Below are positions 6,253-6,899 of a stretch of 6,899 nucleotides of DNA, piece after piece; the stretch's first letter is position 1, and the number at the start of each line of letters is the position of its first letter. This DNA comes from Bacteroidetes bacterium CG23_combo_of_CG06-09_8_20_14_all_32_9 (GTDB lineage Bacteria > Bacteroidota > Bacteroidia > Bacteroidales > GWA2-32-17), in NCBI GenBank assembly GCA_002771395.1, contig PCSS01000365.1, positions 1 to 6,899 of the forward strand. The letters are read 5' to 3'. A program made the translations under genes and the position numbers. The notes under the pieces are model-generated. The model did no database searches and had not been told where the DNA came from. It worked only from the letters and a program-made list of their open reading frames with translations.

Positions 6253-6372
6253 AAAAATATTTGACGCAGTTATTTTATGCGTGAGCAAAGAAAGAGGTTG
6301 ACTGAGATTTTGTCTAAAATGACAAAAGAAGAAATTATTGAGTATTTTAAAAAAGAAAACCTGAAAATTTAA
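6236..6372 (+). pseudogene. Frameshifted small partner gene of PIN toxin (putative antitoxin)
   Basis: An ATG at 6236 inside the PIN 3' end begins MKKTSEKIFDAV, then runs into a stop at 6299. Shifting frame near 6272-6277 restores a second piece from the ATG at 6277, MREQRKRLTEILSKMTKE..., ending at a TAA at 6370-6372. Joined, it resembles the short FDAVxxMRxxR...MTxEExIxxF proteins that often follow this type of PIN gene, with one base lost between FDAV and FMRE. The intact protein would be about 45 residues. Its antitoxin role is inferred from gene order. Too short for reliable family assignment. Confidence 0.6.
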
Positions 6373-6383
6373 TAAAACCCTGT

Positions 6384-6517
6384 GCCTAACATGGGGTTAG
6401 TGCAATTGCCGATACAGTGCGGATTCCAGCGTTTCTGCATCTAATAAACTTTCTTGTAACTTGACAGTACAGTGCTTCGAAATCGGCAACAAAAACATAC
6501 CGCCAAACCGTTATGTT
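6384..6517 (+). repeat. Imperfect inverted repeat, integron attC-like element
   Basis: The unit starts GCCTAAC (6384-6390), an exact match to the attC R'' consensus RYYYAAC, and ends with GTTATGT (6510-6516), 6 of 7 to GTTRRRY. Nested inverted pairs are AACAT (6388-6392) with ATGTT (6513-6517), GGTTAG (6395-6400) with CAAACC (6504-6509, one mismatch), and the perfect 8-bp TTGCCGAT (6406-6413) with ATCGGCAA (6482-6489). The 134-bp length is within the range of attC sites, and it begins 11 bp after a small gene in the same orientation, as in a gene cassette. No integrase is in the window, and the arms have unequal spacers, so a non-integron palindromic repeat remains possible. Confidence 0.4.
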
Positions 6518-6719
6518 CAATTTTATAAAAAGCAAGGGAACGTCCTTATACAGTATAAAACCCCACTAACCAATTACTTTATAATTCCGGGAAAAAATAA
6601 GATTTTTATACTGCGAACGGCATAAAAACGACTATTTTATCAGGATAGAAATTGACAACAGAAATGTTCAAATATTTAATGCTTAATATTCAAATAATAA
6701 AACTCATTCAAGCCGTTGT

Positions 6720-6747
6720 ACATTGAACATTGAGAGTTGAGAGTTGA
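6720..6747. repeat. Short heptamer tandem repeat
   Basis: Two copies of ACATTGA are followed by two of GAGTTGA, four exact 7-nt units in a row. The 7-nt period is the same as in the larger array at 4008-4109, though the unit sequences differ. It lies in non-coding DNA. Confidence 0.75.
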
Positions 6748-6825
6748 GAATTTGAAATTTTTCAACAATCAATTAGGTTTTATAAAAATGCTGAAAAAGT
6801 GGTTCGTATACTTTGAATGGTGTTC

Positions 6826-6886
6826 ACCACGTTGGATAATCTGTTGAATAACGATAGATGAACTTATAAAATATATCCTACGTGGT
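6826..6886. repeat. 13-bp inverted repeat near window end
   Basis: ACCACGTTGGATA (6826-6838) and TATCCTACGTGGT (6874-6886) are inverted copies with one mismatch and a 35-bp spacer. The left arm overlaps a smaller palindrome TGGTG-TT-CACCA (6818-6829). It could be an operator, the tip of a mobile element or a large stem-loop. The sequence ends 13 bp later, so the context is cut off. Confidence 0.55.
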
Positions 6887-6899
6887 AAATTCTTACATT

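Larger units (their letters stand above)
6373..6899. other. Gene-free stretch with repeats
   Basis: No coding sequence can be supported over these 527 bp on either strand. The part at 6384-6517 is the attC-like inverted repeat. Positions 6518-6719 are A+T rich with no recognised element apart from CACTAACC at 6564-6571, which is complementary to GGTTAGTG at 6395-6402. Heptamer repeats lie at 6720-6747 and a 13-bp inverted repeat at 6826-6886. A small hairpin TTGAAA-TT-TTTCAA is at 6752-6765. A short frame at 6788 (MLKKWFVYFEW...) ends after 19 codons. Confidence 0.7.

Noticed and set aside
6401..6625. Open frame including GNVLIQYKTPLTNYFIIPGK, slightly like the end of a RelE-type toxin
   Set aside because: It has no ATG, passes through the inverted repeat and stops repeatedly after 6623. 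The resemblance is too weak to name a gene.

Overview
The window looks like a chromosomal segment of a Bacteroidota (Bacteroidetes) bacterium, possibly from an uncultured lineage. The evidence is an A+T-rich base composition, no Shine-Dalgarno sequences ahead of the genes, three matches to the Bacteroidota promoter -7 box TAnnTTTG upstream of minus-strand genes, and protein families typical of the phylum. These are a CAP/OmpA-like exported protein, short TPR proteins, a LuxE-type acyl-protein synthetase and a 2TM-domain protein. Genus cannot be assigned from the sequence alone.

Layout. Positions 1-43 hold a short decamer repeat. Positions 92-2985 are a two-gene plus-strand operon: a large exported protein (CAP-like domain, OmpA-like domain, helical C-terminus) whose stop codon overlaps the start of a small exported TPR protein. 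Three minus-strand genes follow, in transcription order gap (5446-4439), a 2TM-domain membrane protein (4376-4101) and a LuxE-family acyl-protein synthetase (3966-2989). The LuxE-family gene converges on the TPR gene with only 3 bp between the stop codons. A clear hairpin terminator follows gap. Each minus-strand gene has its own TAnnTTTG box. A 14-unit, roughly 7-bp repeat array separates the 2TM and LuxE genes and includes the stop codon of the 2TM gene.

From about 5600 to the end there is no intact gene. This part is a gene graveyard: the C-terminal part of an Rpn/PD-(D/E)XK family protein, joined to a PIN-domain (VapC-like) toxin that lacks its N-terminus and carries a nonsense codon, then a frameshifted small partner gene. 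A 134-bp imperfect inverted repeat lies 11 bp after that partner gene. Its outer ends and position resemble an integron attC recombination site, so the stretch may be a decayed toxin-antitoxin gene cassette. The last 380 bp hold heptamer repeats and a 13-bp inverted repeat but no recognisable gene.

The intact genes show housekeeping (glycolytic GAPDH), envelope (CAP/OmpA plus TPR) and acyl-activation functions. No lux operon or complete defence system is visible. The best candidates for something under-described are the degenerate-CAP/OmpA fusion with its coupled TPR partner, and the attC-like element behind the broken PIN module.
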